Below are positions 51,430 through 60,868 of a stretch of 64,000 nucleotides of DNA, in pieces. Made by a program: the position numbers and the translations under genes. The stretch comes from Meridianimarinicoccus marinus (GTDB taxonomy: Bacteria; Pseudomonadota; Alphaproteobacteria; Rhodobacterales; Rhodobacteraceae): contig NZ_JBFBVU010000008.1 in the NCBI RefSeq assembly GCF_040689105.1, forward strand, positions 97,742-161,741, read 5' to 3'. Under the pieces are notes generated by a model, which did no database searches, had not been told where the DNA came from, and worked only from the letters and a program-made list of their open reading frames with translations. Numbering within the stretch: position 1 is the first letter of the stretch; the number at the start of each line of letters is the position of its first letter.

Positions 51430-53789
51430 GCCCGCTGGATCACAAGCTGCTGCGCGACCTGTGGCGCATCAAGGGGCAAGCGACGGCGATCGGCGCGGTG
51501 ATTGCCATGGGCGTGATGATGCTGGTGATGATGACCGGGCTGACGGCCTCGCTGACCGAAACCCGTAACGCGTACTATGAACGTTACCGGCTGGCCGATG
51601 TCTTTGCGCCGGTCAGCCGCGCGCCGGAACACCTGGGCGCCCGGCTGGCCGAGATCCCTGGTGTGTCGGCGGTGCAGACCCGGGTGCAGGGCCGGGCGCT
51701 GATCGACCTGCCGGGCGGGGTGCTGCCGGTGCAGGCGCAGGCAGTGTCGCTGCCCGAACATCGCCGGCCGGCGCTGAACGATGTCTATCTGACCGATGGC
51801 CGGCTGCCGGCACCGGGACGGCCCGACGAGATCGTGCTGCTGCAAAGCTTCGCTGCGGCCCATGACCTGCGCCCGGGCGATCACCTGCGCGCCACCATGA
51901 ACGGCGCGCGGCGCAGTTTCGACATCGTCGGTTTGGCGCAAAGCCCCGAATTTCTGTACACCACCGCACCGGGGGAACTGGTGCCCGATGACGCGCGCTT
52001 CGGCGTGATCTGGATGGGGCGGCGCGGGCTGGCCGCGGCCTATGACATGGACGGCGCCTTCAACGAGGCGCTTCTGGGGCTGGCGCGCGGGGCCAGTAAG
52101 GACGCGGTGATTGCCGCCGCCGACCGGCTGTTGAACCCCTATGGCGGGCTGGGCGCCTATCCGCTGGCCGACCAGACCTCGAACCGCTTTGTGACCGAGG
52201 AGATCGCGGGGCTTGAGGCCTCCTCGACCACGGTGCCGCCCATTTTTCTCGCGGTGGCGGCCTTCCTGCTGTACATCGTGGTCAGCCGGATCGTGCAGGC
52301 CGAACGGGGTCAGATCGGCCTGATGAAGGCCTTTGGTTATGGCAACGGCGAGGTCGGGCTGCACTATTTCAAGCTGATCCTTGCCATCGCCTCGGGCGGG
52401 GCGCTGGCCGGATGCCTGTTGGGCATCGGTGCGGGGCGCGCGATGATCGGGGTCTATTCGGCTTACTACAAGTTTCCCTTCCTTGTCTTCCAACTGGATC
52501 CGGCAGCCTTCGTCACCGGGGTGGCGATCAGCATCCTTGCGGCCTCGGGCGGCGGGCTGATGGTGCTGCGGCGGGTCTTTGCCCTGACCCCGGCCGAGGC
52601 GATGCGCCCCCCGGCGCCGCCGGATTTCAGCAGGGCCGGGCAGGTAGGTCGGGCGTTGGGGCGTATTCTGGACCAGCCGTCGCGCATGGTGCTGCGCCGG
52701 ATCACCCGGCAGTTTGGACGCATGGCCGGCGCGACGCTGGGCATCGCCGCGGGCATGGCGCTGTCGGTGTCCATGATCACCATCATGGCCGGGTTCAATC
52801 GCACCATCGACCTGACGTTCTCGGTCACCGACCGCAGCGATGTGACGGTCACATTCACCCATCCGATCAGCGACAAGACGCTGCTGGAACTGGCGCGCCT
52901 GCCCGGTGTCGACCGAGTGGAGCCGCTGCGCCATGTCGGCGCTGTACTGCGCAACGGGCTGACCACCTATCGCGGTGGGCTGACCGGTCTGCCGGACACG
53001 ACCGAGTTGTACCGCGCGCTGGACAAGGCTCAGGCCCCGATCGAGCCGCCCGACCATGGCGTGGTGCTGTCCCGTGCGCTGGCCGATGTGCTGGACATCG
53101 TGCCCGGCGATACCCTGCGGGTCGAGGTGCGTGAGGGCCGCCAGCCGCTGCTGGACCTGCCGGTGTCGGGCGTGGCCGAGACTCTGCTGGGCGCGCCGGC
53201 CTATATGAACATGGATGCGCTGAACCGGGCGCTTGGCGAACCCGGCCGCGTGTCGGGTGCCTATCTGGCCATCGACGAGACCCACGAGACCGCGATCTAT
53301 GCCGCGCTGAAGGACATGCCCACCGTGGTCGGGGTCAGCCTGAAGTCGCAGGCCCGCGACGCGCTGATGGCGCAGATGAACACCGGCGCGGGCAGCATCC
53401 GCTATGTCATGGGCTCCATCGCCTTCGTCATCACCTTCGGCATCGTCTACAATGCCGCCCGCATTGCTCTGGCCGAGCGTGCGCGCGATCTGGCCTCGTT
53501 GCGGGTGATTGGCTTCACGCGGGGCGAGGCGGCTTTCGTGCTGCTGGGCGAACTGGCGGTCGTGACCGTGATGGCCCTGCCGTTGGGGGCGGTGATGGGA
53601 TATTTCCTGTCCTTCGGGATCGCACGGGGCTTTTCCAATGATCTGTACCAGATTCCTGCGGTCTTCGATCCCGCCAGCTATGGTCAGGCGATGATCGTGG
53701 TGCTGCTGGCCGCCGTGGTCTCGGGCGGGCTGGTGAAACGCGATCTGGACCGGGCCGATCTGATCCAGGCGCTGAAAACACGGGAGTAG
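51426..53789 (+). CDS. FtsX-like ABC permease with two repeats
   Basis: A 787-residue membrane protein starting at GTG 51426. There are two FtsX-type halves: an N-terminal helix near 20-40, a large periplasmic domain, three helices at about 268-390, then a second periplasmic domain and three helices at the C-terminus (from about 660). The arrangement resembles the long DevC/MacB-related exporters that extrude lipids, peptides or small molecules through an outer-membrane partner. Three bases separate it from the adaptor gene. Confidence 0.85.
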   Translation: MSPLDHKLLRDLWRIKGQATAIGAVIAMGVMMLVMMTGLTASLTETRNAYYERYRLADVFAPVSRAPEHLGARLAEIPGVSAVQTRVQGRALIDLPGGVLPVQAQAVSLPEHRRPALNDVYLTDGRLPAPGRPDEIVLLQSFAAAHDLRPGDHLRATMNGARRSFDIVGLAQSPEFLYTTAPGELVPDDARFGVIWMGRRGLAAAYDMDGAFNEALLGLARGASKDAVIAAADRLLNPYGGLGAYPLADQTSNRFVTEEIAGLEASSTTVPPIFLAVAAFLLYIVVSRIVQAERGQIGLMKAFGYGNGEVGLHYFKLILAIASGGALAGCLLGIGAGRAMIGVYSAYYKFPFLVFQLDPAAFVTGVAISILAASGGGLMVLRRVFALTPAEAMRPPAPPDFSRAGQVGRALGRILDQPSRMVLRRITRQFGRMAGATLGIAAGMALSVSMITIMAGFNRTIDLTFSVTDRSDVTVTFTHPISDKTLLELARLPGVDRVEPLRHVGAVLRNGLTTYRGGLTGLPDTTELYRALDKAQAPIEPPDHGVVLSRALADVLDIVPGDTLRVEVREGRQPLLDLPVSGVAETLLGAPAYMNMDALNRALGEPGRVSGAYLAIDETHETAIYAALKDMPTVVGVSLKSQARDALMAQMNTGAGSIRYVMGSIAFVITFGIVYNAARIALAERARDLASLRVIGFTRGEAAFVLLGELAVVTVMALPLGAVMGYFLSFGIARGFSNDLYQIPAVFDPASYGQAMIVVLLAAVVSGGLVKRDLDRADLIQALKTRE

Positions 53790-53792
53790 ACA

Positions 53793-55028
53793 ATGGCGAG
53801 GGCAAGAAAGAGATCGCGGTGGGTGCTGACGCTGATCACCGGCCTGCTGATCGCCGGGGCGCTGGCGGCGGCCTTCTGGCCCCGACCGGTGATGGTTGAT
53901 CTCGACGCGGTGACGCGCGGGCCGATGATGGTGACCATCGACGAAGAGGGCCGCACCCGTGTCGCCGAAGCCTATATCGTCTCGACGCCGGTGGCCGGGC
54001 GGTTGCAGCGGGTGGAGGTAGATCCCGGCGACCCGGTGATCCGGGGCGAAACCGTGGTGGCGCATATGCTGCCCACCAACCCGGCGGCCCTGGACGTGCG
54101 CACACGCGAACAGGCGCTGGCGGCGGTGCAGGCTGCCGAGGCGGCCCTGCGGGTCGCCCGCGCCGATCTGAACGCCGCGCTGGCCAATCGCGATCTGGCC
54201 CAGGCCGAGCTGGAACGCGCCGAAACCCTGGCCGACCGGCAGTTCACCAGCCCGGCGGCGCTGGACCGCGCCCGGCAGGGGTACCGCGTGTCCGAAGCCC
54301 AGGTCGAAACCGCCGAGGCTGCGATCTCGATGCGGGAGGCCAATCTGGCCAATTCGCGGGCGCAGCTGATCGGGTTTGACGATCCGGGGCTGGCCACGGC
54401 CATCGGCAATCCGCGCAGCGACGACATTCCGCTCTATGCCCCTACAGATGGGCGCATCCTGCGCATCATGCAGCAAAGCGAAACCACCTTGCCGGCCGGC
54501 GCGCCAATCATGGAGATCGGCGACATCGAGGGCGCGCTGGAAGTGGTGGTGGAACTGATCTCGTCGGACGCGGTGCAGGTCGAAGTCGGCAATCAGGTCA
54601 TCATCGAGGACTGGGGCGGCCCCACCGCGCTGCACGGCACGGTCTCCCGGATCGATCCTCTGGCCATCACCAAGTTTTCTGCATTGGGGGTCGAGGAACA
54701 GCGCGTCCCGGTGACCGTCGAATTGTCCGGCCCGGCCGACGAGCGCAAGGCGCTTGGGCACGGCTATCGCGTGGTGGCGCGGATCGTGGTCTGGAAACAG
54801 GAAGATGCCTTGCGCGTGCCGGCAAGCGCGCTGTTTCGCAGTGGCGGCGACTGGGCGGTGTTCCGGGCGCAGGACGGTACCGCCCGCGTGACCCCTGTCG
54901 AGATTGGCCGTAACAACGGTGTTCAGGCCGAGGTTCTGGCCGGGCTGGAGGCCGGGGATCTCGTCATCCTCTATCCCTCGACCGCGGTCACCGATGGTGC
55001 GGCCATCGCCCGCCGGGTGGTCAATTGA
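53793..55028 (+). CDS. Periplasmic adaptor (HlyD/MacA/RND type)
   Basis: A 411-residue membrane-fusion protein with an N-terminal anchor (VLTLITGLLIAGALAAAFWP). The lipoyl half VSTPVAGRLQRVEVDPGDPV (about 65-84), a helical hairpin of about 110 residues rich in Ala/Glu (LAAVQAAEAALRVARADLNA and on), the second lipoyl half APTDGRILRIMQQSETTLPA and beta-barrel regions are in the expected order. It completes the ATPase-permease-adaptor exporter; an outer-membrane channel is not encoded nearby. Confidence 0.87.
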   Translation: MARARKRSRWVLTLITGLLIAGALAAAFWPRPVMVDLDAVTRGPMMVTIDEEGRTRVAEAYIVSTPVAGRLQRVEVDPGDPVIRGETVVAHMLPTNPAALDVRTREQALAAVQAAEAALRVARADLNAALANRDLAQAELERAETLADRQFTSPAALDRARQGYRVSEAQVETAEAAISMREANLANSRAQLIGFDDPGLATAIGNPRSDDIPLYAPTDGRILRIMQQSETTLPAGAPIMEIGDIEGALEVVVELISSDAVQVEVGNQVIIEDWGGPTALHGTVSRIDPLAITKFSALGVEEQRVPVTVELSGPADERKALGHGYRVVARIVVWKQEDALRVPASALFRSGGDWAVFRAQDGTARVTPVEIGRNNGVQAEVLAGLEAGDLVILYPSTAVTDGAAIARRVVN

Positions 55029-55116
55029 CCATGGTGCGGGGTTGCCGATTGCCTGAGTCTTCGCCACAGGTGGAGCATCGTCTTGGTCCGTATCGCCCGG
55101 GCCGCAAGGAGCACCC

Positions 55117-56550
55117 ATGGTTTCGATCCTGCTGATATTTCACTTCTGCATTGTTGTCGCTTTTACCGTTCGGATTCTGCTGCGCGACGACCTGTTCCCG
55201 CCGGCGCGTCTTGCATGGTTCGTGGTGCTGATCCTGGTGCCCTATTTCGGCAGCATCATCTATTTCCTGTTCGGCGAGATCGACATCGGCCATGAGGCCG
55301 ACAAGCGTCACAAGCGAATCTTCGACCAGATCCGGGCCCGGGCTGCGGCCTATATGGGAACGTCCGAAGCAGCCGACGACCTGATCGATCCGCTGTACCA
55401 CCCGGCGTTCCGCTACGCGGCCTCGATCAACGGCTTCCAGCCGGTCGCTGGCAATCGCGCCACGCTGATGGCCGATGCGGCGGCCACCAATGCCAGCCTG
55501 ATCGCCGATATCGACGCCGCGACCGAGCAGGTGCATGTGCTCTATTACATCTGGCTGACCGACAAGACCGGCACCGAGGTCGCCGAAGCACTGATCCGCG
55601 CCGCGGGCCGGGGTGTGACCTGCCGGGCGATGGCTGACGGACTGGGCTCGCGCGCGATGATCAAGTCGCAGCTTTGGTCTCGCATGAAAGAGGCCGGCGT
55701 CCAGATGGCCGTGGCCCTGCCGCTGAACAATCTCCCGCGCACCCTGCTGACCAGCCGGGTCGATCTGCGCAACCATCGCAAGATCACCGTGATCGATGGC
55801 CGGATCACCTATTGCGGCAGCCGAAACTCGGCCGATCCCGAGTTTCTGGTGAAGGCAAAATACGCCCCCTGGGTGGATATCATGCTGCGGTTCGAAGGCC
55901 CGATCGTGACCCAGAACGAACTGCTGTTTCTCAGCGACTGGATTGCCACCACCGGCGAAGCGCTGGACAGTTTCCCGCTGAAAGCCAACGTCGGGCAGGA
56001 GGGCTTTCCGGCCCAGGTCATCGGCGATGGCCCGACCGAGCGCCGGGGCGCGACCCCGCAGTTGTTTTCCAGCCTGATCGCCTGCGCCCAGGACAGCCTG
56101 ACCCTGTCCACGCCCTATTTCGTGCCCGACGCCACGGTGCTGGAAGCGATATGCGCTGCCGCCCATCGCGGGGTGAAGGTGACGCTGATCTTCCCCCGGC
56201 GCAATGACAGCTGGATCGTCGCCGCCGCCAGCCGCAGCTACTATCGCAAGCTTTTGACGGCGGGCTGCAGGATCTTCGAATACGAGGGCGGGCTGTTGCA
56301 CGCCAAGACCCTGACGATGGATGGGCTGGTGACGCTAATCGGGTCGTCGAACCTGGATCTGCGCAGCTTCGATCTGAACTATGAAAACAACATCCTGCTG
56401 CAGGATCCGGAGGTCACGCAGGCCGTGTGCGACCGTCAGGCCAGCTATGTGGCCCAGTCCGAAACCGTGCATCTGGAGAAGGTCCGCGCCTGGCCGGTGC
56501 ACATGCGGATCTGGAACAACGCCATTGCCACCATCGGTCCGGTGTTGTGA
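55117..56550 (+). CDS. cls: Cardiolipin synthase (phospholipase D superfamily)
   Basis: A 477-residue membrane enzyme. Two N-terminal helices (ILLIFHFCIVVAFTVRILLR and LAWFVVLILVPYFGSIIYFL) precede two HKD motifs: HRKITVIDGRITYCGSRN (about 220-237) and HAKTLTMDGLVTLIGSSN (about 394-411). It condenses two phosphatidylglycerols to cardiolipin. The length and two-helix anchor match ClsA. The gene is 88 bp after the exporter adaptor with its own upstream spacer. Confidence 0.9.
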   Translation: MVSILLIFHFCIVVAFTVRILLRDDLFPPARLAWFVVLILVPYFGSIIYFLFGEIDIGHEADKRHKRIFDQIRARAAAYMGTSEAADDLIDPLYHPAFRYAASINGFQPVAGNRATLMADAAATNASLIADIDAATEQVHVLYYIWLTDKTGTEVAEALIRAAGRGVTCRAMADGLGSRAMIKSQLWSRMKEAGVQMAVALPLNNLPRTLLTSRVDLRNHRKITVIDGRITYCGSRNSADPEFLVKAKYAPWVDIMLRFEGPIVTQNELLFLSDWIATTGEALDSFPLKANVGQEGFPAQVIGDGPTERRGATPQLFSSLIACAQDSLTLSTPYFVPDATVLEAICAAAHRGVKVTLIFPRRNDSWIVAAASRSYYRKLLTAGCRIFEYEGGLLHAKTLTMDGLVTLIGSSNLDLRSFDLNYENNILLQDPEVTQAVCDRQASYVAQSETVHLEKVRAWPVHMRIWNNAIATIGPVL

Positions 56551-56746
56551 GCCGCGAACCGGCGGTCGGGGGAGGATTCGGACACTGACGCCCGTTTGAC
56601 CCCGGCCATTGCCGGGTGACGGCGGATGTCTTTGCCGGATGTCGGCCAATCCGGCGCGCCTGTGCTCAAAAATGAACAGTTGTCAGGTGATTGTTGCGCA
56701 CTAAGGAATTGTCCAAGTATCTGCATGCAGAGGAGGAGATTTCTGC
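56551..56746. promoter_or_regulatory. Spacer before the AcoR-like regulator gene
   Basis: A 196-bp stretch with short GC-rich partial repeats (CGGCCATTGCCGGGTG and TTTGCCGGATGTCGGCC). AT-richer DNA at about 56667-56735 with GAGGAGA at 56731-56737 supports the start at 56747. No convincing operator. Confidence 0.3.
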
Positions 56747-58618
56747 ATGACACAAGGACTGCATCGCGCACGGCCATTGCTGGACGAACAGGGCGTGGTG
56801 CTGGACTCCGTGCTGCAGCCCGAGATCTCGTCAAGCTGGCGGCGGTGCCTTGAGCAGGGCCTCGACCCGTGCGCGGACTCGACCGACTGCGTGCTGACCT
56901 TCGAAAATTTCCTGCTGCACAAGCAACGCTCCGAGCGGCCGCTGATGCTGGCCCGGCCCGAGATGGAGCTTCTGGCCAGCCAGATCGCCGGTCATGACTA
57001 TCTGATCGCCTTCGGCGACACCGATGGCGTGGTGCTGGACGTGCTGACCGACACCCAGGCCGAAGGCACCCCCATGGCGCGCAGCATCATTCCCGGCTCG
57101 GTCTGGAACGAGGATCTGCGCGGCACCAATGCGCTCGGTCTGGTGGCCAAGCACGCCAGGCGCCTGAGCGTGTTGGGGCCAGAGCATTTCTTTGCCGCCA
57201 ACGCCGCCATTTCCTGTATCGCCGCGCCGGTGTTCCGCAGCGATGGCAGCCTGGCGGGGGTGCTGGATGTCACCTCTCCGATAGGGGATCGCGAGCGGCA
57301 TACGGCGACACTGGTGGGGCTGGCGGCACTGAACATCACGAACCGACTGTTCGTGGAAGACCACCGGAACGAGTTGATCCTGTATTGCCACCCGCGCGAG
57401 GAATACCTGACCACCCAAAGCGCCGGCCTGCTGGCCTTCGATCGTGACGGGCGTATGACCGGTGCCACCGCGGTGGCGCGCGACCTTCTTCCCGATATTG
57501 CGGGTCTCAGATCTCCTCATTTCAGTGATGTCTTTCAGGATGGCTACGCCCGGACTCTGGACAGCATCCAATCCGGTGATAACGCGCAGTTGCGGGATCG
57601 GCGCGGCTCCAGCGTCTTTGTCCGGATCCGGCTGACGCGCGGTCCCGTCATGGGCTTGCGCGCACCGGGGCCGCAACTGACGTTGGGCCTGCCCGCGCTT
57701 CAGATCGACCGGTCGGACGCCCCGGGACCCGCCGCGAAGCGGGGCACGGGCGATGATTACATGAAGAAACAGATCGAACTGTGCGCCGAAGCCGCCGAGG
57801 CCGGGCTGCCGGTGCGGATTTGCGGAAGGTCGGGCAACGGGCTCAGCGAGACCGCGCGGACCGTCCATGCGCATCTGCGCGGCAAGGACCGCTGCATCGA
57901 GATCGATTGCGCCATCGCCAAGGAAAGCCACCTGGATTTCTCGCTGCGCGGGCAGGTCGTGGGGGGCGATGGCCCGGCGTTCGGGCCGCTGCTGGAAACG
58001 CGGGGCAATGTGACCCTGATCCTGGACGGGATCGAGGCTCTGGGCGACCGGGCCCTGCCGGTGACCAAGCGGCTTCTGTGCCAGCTGGATCAGGTCTCGC
58101 GCGACAAACAGGCGCCCGGCAGCTGGACCCTTCTGGTGATCGAACGCTGTTCGGGCACTGATGCCTGCCAGCACGACCGCAGCGCCGTGGCTTTCGACGA
58201 TTTCTGGGGCCACAGCTTCTGTGTTCCGCCGCTGAGCGAGCGCATGGATCTGGGCGCGGTGTCGCAAACCATCCTGTCTGAGTTCGCCCCCGACGCACGG
58301 CTTGCCGATGACGCCCTGCCGGTAGTGCGCCAGTTGGGCGATCATCTGACCTTCTATTCCTTGCGCCGGTTGCTGTTCCAACTCTCCCGACGCAAGAGCA
58401 ATGGCCTGATCGGGGCCGACCGCGTACGCGAATTGCTGCCCTGGCTGGCTGGACAAGATCCGGTCTGCGAGGCCTGCCAGGGCCATTCCACCCGCGAAGC
58501 GAACTGCCGCCGCATCCGCAAGACCATGCGCGAATGCGACGGCAACGTCAGCCTTGCGGCCCGCCGTCTCGGCGTGTCGCGCAACACCGTCTACAAACAC
58601 GCGGGCACGGCGAAATGA
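56747..58618 (+). CDS. AcoR-like regulator with degenerate AAA+ domain and Fis-type HTH
   Basis: A 623-residue regulator. The N-terminal region EISSSWRRCLEQGLDP (about 26-41) and the GAF domain (about 75-205, with GSVWNEDLRGTNALGLV and ISCIAAPVFRSDGSLAGVLD) match AcoR-type activators. The central domain (about 335-560) follows the sigma-54 AAA+ plan but is eroded: Walker A is CGRSGNGLSE (359-368) without the GK(T/S/E), the GAFTGA loop is absent (RGQVVGGDGPAFGP stands in its place), and Walker B reads ILDGIEAL instead of FLDEI. The C-terminal Fis helix-turn-helix (about 595-620, GNVSLAARRLGVSRNTVYKH) is intact. It probably senses a small molecule and binds DNA without sigma-54 remodelling. Downstream periplasmic dehydrogenase genes are its likely target. 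Confidence 0.8.
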   Translation: MTQGLHRARPLLDEQGVVLDSVLQPEISSSWRRCLEQGLDPCADSTDCVLTFENFLLHKQRSERPLMLARPEMELLASQIAGHDYLIAFGDTDGVVLDVLTDTQAEGTPMARSIIPGSVWNEDLRGTNALGLVAKHARRLSVLGPEHFFAANAAISCIAAPVFRSDGSLAGVLDVTSPIGDRERHTATLVGLAALNITNRLFVEDHRNELILYCHPREEYLTTQSAGLLAFDRDGRMTGATAVARDLLPDIAGLRSPHFSDVFQDGYARTLDSIQSGDNAQLRDRRGSSVFVRIRLTRGPVMGLRAPGPQLTLGLPALQIDRSDAPGPAAKRGTGDDYMKKQIELCAEAAEAGLPVRICGRSGNGLSETARTVHAHLRGKDRCIEIDCAIAKESHLDFSLRGQVVGGDGPAFGPLLETRGNVTLILDGIEALGDRALPVTKRLLCQLDQVSRDKQAPGSWTLLVIERCSGTDACQHDRSAVAFDDFWGHSFCVPPLSERMDLGAVSQTILSEFAPDARLADDALPVVRQLGDHLTFYSLRRLLFQLSRRKSNGLIGADRVRELLPWLAGQDPVCEACQGHSTREANCRRIRKTMRECDGNVSLAARRLGVSRNTVYKHAGTAK

Positions 58619-58782
58619 CCCGCCGCGATCCTGCCTTCCGCATCACCGGACCACCGCCCGGCTGACGCTTTCGACCCCTGACCCATTCCCACGACCGCCC
58701 GAGCATCGTTTCGGGCGCCCGATCCCGGCTGCCCTGCGGTTGCCGGTCTCGACCAAGACTTCACGTCAACAGGAGGAAAACC

Positions 58783-60042
58783 GTGAAAACACTTCTCACC
58801 ACTCTCGCCACCACCACGCTGCTTGCCGGCGGGGCTTATGCGCAAGGCGCCGAGGTGCCCGACAATCTTGAAAAGCTTTCGGGCTTCAAGACCACCGGAA
58901 CCACCGAGTTCACTTTCATCGATCAGACCGGCCCCTTCGCGGACGGCATCAAGAAGACCCTTGAAAACATCGTGCTTCCCGATGGCTTCAAGATCGAGCT
59001 TTATGCCGTGGTGCCGGATGCGCGCCACATCGCCGTGGGCTCGCAGGGCATCGTGACCTTCGTTGGCACCCGCAAGGACAAGGTCTGGTCGGTGACCGAC
59101 CGCAACAAGGATCGCGTCGCCGACGAGGTCAAGGATTTCGCCCCGTCGCTGACCTTCTCGATCCCCAACGGTCCGTGCATGTCGAAGGACGGCTTCCTGT
59201 ACATCGCCGAACAGAACCGCGTGCTGCTGTTCCCCGCGGCCGAGTATTTCTATGAAAGCCCCGACGTGGCGGCCTTCAACCTGGTGGCCAAGGGCGACCT
59301 GATCCCGGTCGAGGAAGAAAGCTACAACCACACCGCGCGCGTCTGCAAGATCGGTCCCGACAACAAGATCTACATCTCGCTGGGGCAGCCGTTCAACGTG
59401 GCCCCGGCCGAGAAGCTGGAGACCTATGCCAAGCACGGCATCGGCGGCATGATCCGCATGAACCTGGATGGGTCCGAGCGCGAGGTCTACACCTACGGCA
59501 TCCGCAATTCGGTCGGGCATGACTTCCACCCGGAAACCGGAGAACTGTGGTTCACCGACAACCAGGTGGACGGCATGGGCGACGACATCCCGCCGGGCGA
59601 GATCAACCGTCAGACCGAAGCGGGTCAGAACTTTGGCGCGCCCTGGTATGGCGGTGGCACCGTGCGCACCAATGAATATGCCGATGTCGAGCCGCCCGAG
59701 GGGATTGTGCATCCCGCCGTCGAGACCGTGGCCCATGCCGCGGATCTGGGCATGATGTTCTACACCGGCAAGATGTTCCCCGAGAAGTACAAGAACGCCA
59801 TCTTCTCGGCGCAGCACGGGTCGTGGAACCGCACCACGCCGGTCGGCGCGCGGGTCATGGTGACCTTCATCGATGACGAGGGCAACGCCACCATCCAACC
59901 CTTCGCCGAAGGCTGGATCGACGAGAACGAGGAATACCTCGGACGTCCGGTGGATGTGGCCATGCTGCGCGACGGCTCGCTGCTGGTGTCGGACGACCTG
60001 GCCGGTGCGCTGTATCGCATCTCCTACGAGGGGTCCGAATGA
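58783..60042 (+). CDS. Sorbosone/PQQ-dependent glucose dehydrogenase-like periplasmic protein
   Basis: A 419-residue exported protein (signal peptide MKTLLTTLATTTLLAGGAYA-QG). The propeller is recognisable from VLPDGFKIELYAVVPDARHI, HTARVCKIGPDNKIYISLGQ, TYGIRNSVGHDFHPETGELW, FTDNQVDGMGDDIPPGEIN and the C-terminal GRPVDVAMLRDGSLLVSDDL. These correspond to the quinoprotein glucose/sorbosone dehydrogenase superfamily. The 4-bp overlap with a di-heme cytochrome c gene strongly suggests the cytochrome takes its electrons. Whether PQQ is really bound, and which alcohol or aldehyde is oxidised, cannot be read from sequence. Confidence 0.83.
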   Translation: MKTLLTTLATTTLLAGGAYAQGAEVPDNLEKLSGFKTTGTTEFTFIDQTGPFADGIKKTLENIVLPDGFKIELYAVVPDARHIAVGSQGIVTFVGTRKDKVWSVTDRNKDRVADEVKDFAPSLTFSIPNGPCMSKDGFLYIAEQNRVLLFPAAEYFYESPDVAAFNLVAKGDLIPVEEESYNHTARVCKIGPDNKIYISLGQPFNVAPAEKLETYAKHGIGGMIRMNLDGSEREVYTYGIRNSVGHDFHPETGELWFTDNQVDGMGDDIPPGEINRQTEAGQNFGAPWYGGGTVRTNEYADVEPPEGIVHPAVETVAHAADLGMMFYTGKMFPEKYKNAIFSAQHGSWNRTTPVGARVMVTFIDDEGNATIQPFAEGWIDENEEYLGRPVDVAMLRDGSLLVSDDLAGALYRISYEGSE

Positions 60043-60620
60043 AGACCGCAACACTCTTGATCCTGGGCGGAGTTTTCTCCGCCCAGGTCGCCCTGGCCGA
60101 GACCGCGGGCGACCGGGAAAACGGACGGACCGTGGCGCGTCAGTGCAAGACCTGTCACGGCATCGACGGGGTGGCCAAGCTGCCCATCGCGCCCAATATC
60201 GGCGGCGAGTCCCAGGAATATCTGGTGCGCCAGCTGACCGCCTTTCGCGATGGCGAACGCTATCACGAGATGATGTCGGTGGTGGCCTCGGGGCTGGACG
60301 ATCAGTCGATTGCCGATGTGTCTGCCTGGTACGCCGGGCACACCGCCAGTGCCGGTCTGATGCAGGGGGTCGATGCCGGGGGCGCGCCCGAAGCCTGTGT
60401 CGGCTGTCACGGAGTCAACGGACTGGCGCAGATCGAAGACGCGCCCAACCTGGCCGGCGAAACGGTGATGTACATCGACACCCAACTGAAGGCGTTTCGC
60501 GTCGGCAAGCGGCAGCACGACATCATGTCCGCCGTGGCCGCCGAGTTGAGCGACGACGACATCCGCGCCGCCGCCGAGTGGTATTCGAAAGCCTTCTTTG
60601 CCGTAGAACCAGCAGAGTGA
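60039..60620 (+). CDS. Di-heme c-type cytochrome
   Basis: A 193-residue periplasmic cytochrome with signal peptide (ILGGVFSAQVALA-ET) and two class I heme sites: CKTCH at 36-40 and CVGCH at 120-124. The two halves repeat the same plan (IAPNIGGESQEYLVRQLTAF and DAPNLAGETVMYIDTQLKAF), as in cytochrome c4. It overlaps the dehydrogenase gene and probably shuttles its electrons to the terminal oxidase. Confidence 0.9.
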   Translation: MKTATLLILGGVFSAQVALAETAGDRENGRTVARQCKTCHGIDGVAKLPIAPNIGGESQEYLVRQLTAFRDGERYHEMMSVVASGLDDQSIADVSAWYAGHTASAGLMQGVDAGGAPEACVGCHGVNGLAQIEDAPNLAGETVMYIDTQLKAFRVGKRQHDIMSAVAAELSDDDIRAAAEWYSKAFFAVEPAE

Positions 60621-60868
60621 TCGCAACGTGGAACGACGGGCGCGCCGGTCGATAGGTGCGCCAGAATCTCCCCAATGAACTTTGACACGCGGACCGGGCC
60701 GCCCTTTCCGGGCGGGCCGCCGTTTCCGTCAGCGCCGAAGATGCGCCGCCCACTGGTCTTTCCCGGTCTGGACCCCTAGCATCGCGCCAAAGCCCGCCCG
60801 CAACGACGGTGGCTTTGACCGGCGCAAGGCGCCTGCGTGGTTTCGCGGTATCGAGGGGGAGGGGCGTC
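60621..60868. promoter_or_regulatory. Intergenic region before the MFS gene
   Basis: 248 bp. An imperfect hairpin near 60694-60720 (GGGCCGCCC with GGGCGGGCC) may terminate the cytochrome transcript. GAGGGGGAGGGG at 60853-60864 is the ribosome site of the MFS gene. No gene seen. Confidence 0.35.

Noticed and set aside
54040..54060. A half-match to the parS-like palindrome (GGCGAAACC) in the adaptor gene
   Set aside because: Only one arm is present; chance occurrence in GC-rich coding sequence.
51126..55118. A 1330-codon open frame on the minus strand opposite the exporter genes
   Set aside because: His/Arg/Gln-rich translation without domain features, fully antisense to three well-supported genes with family motifs.
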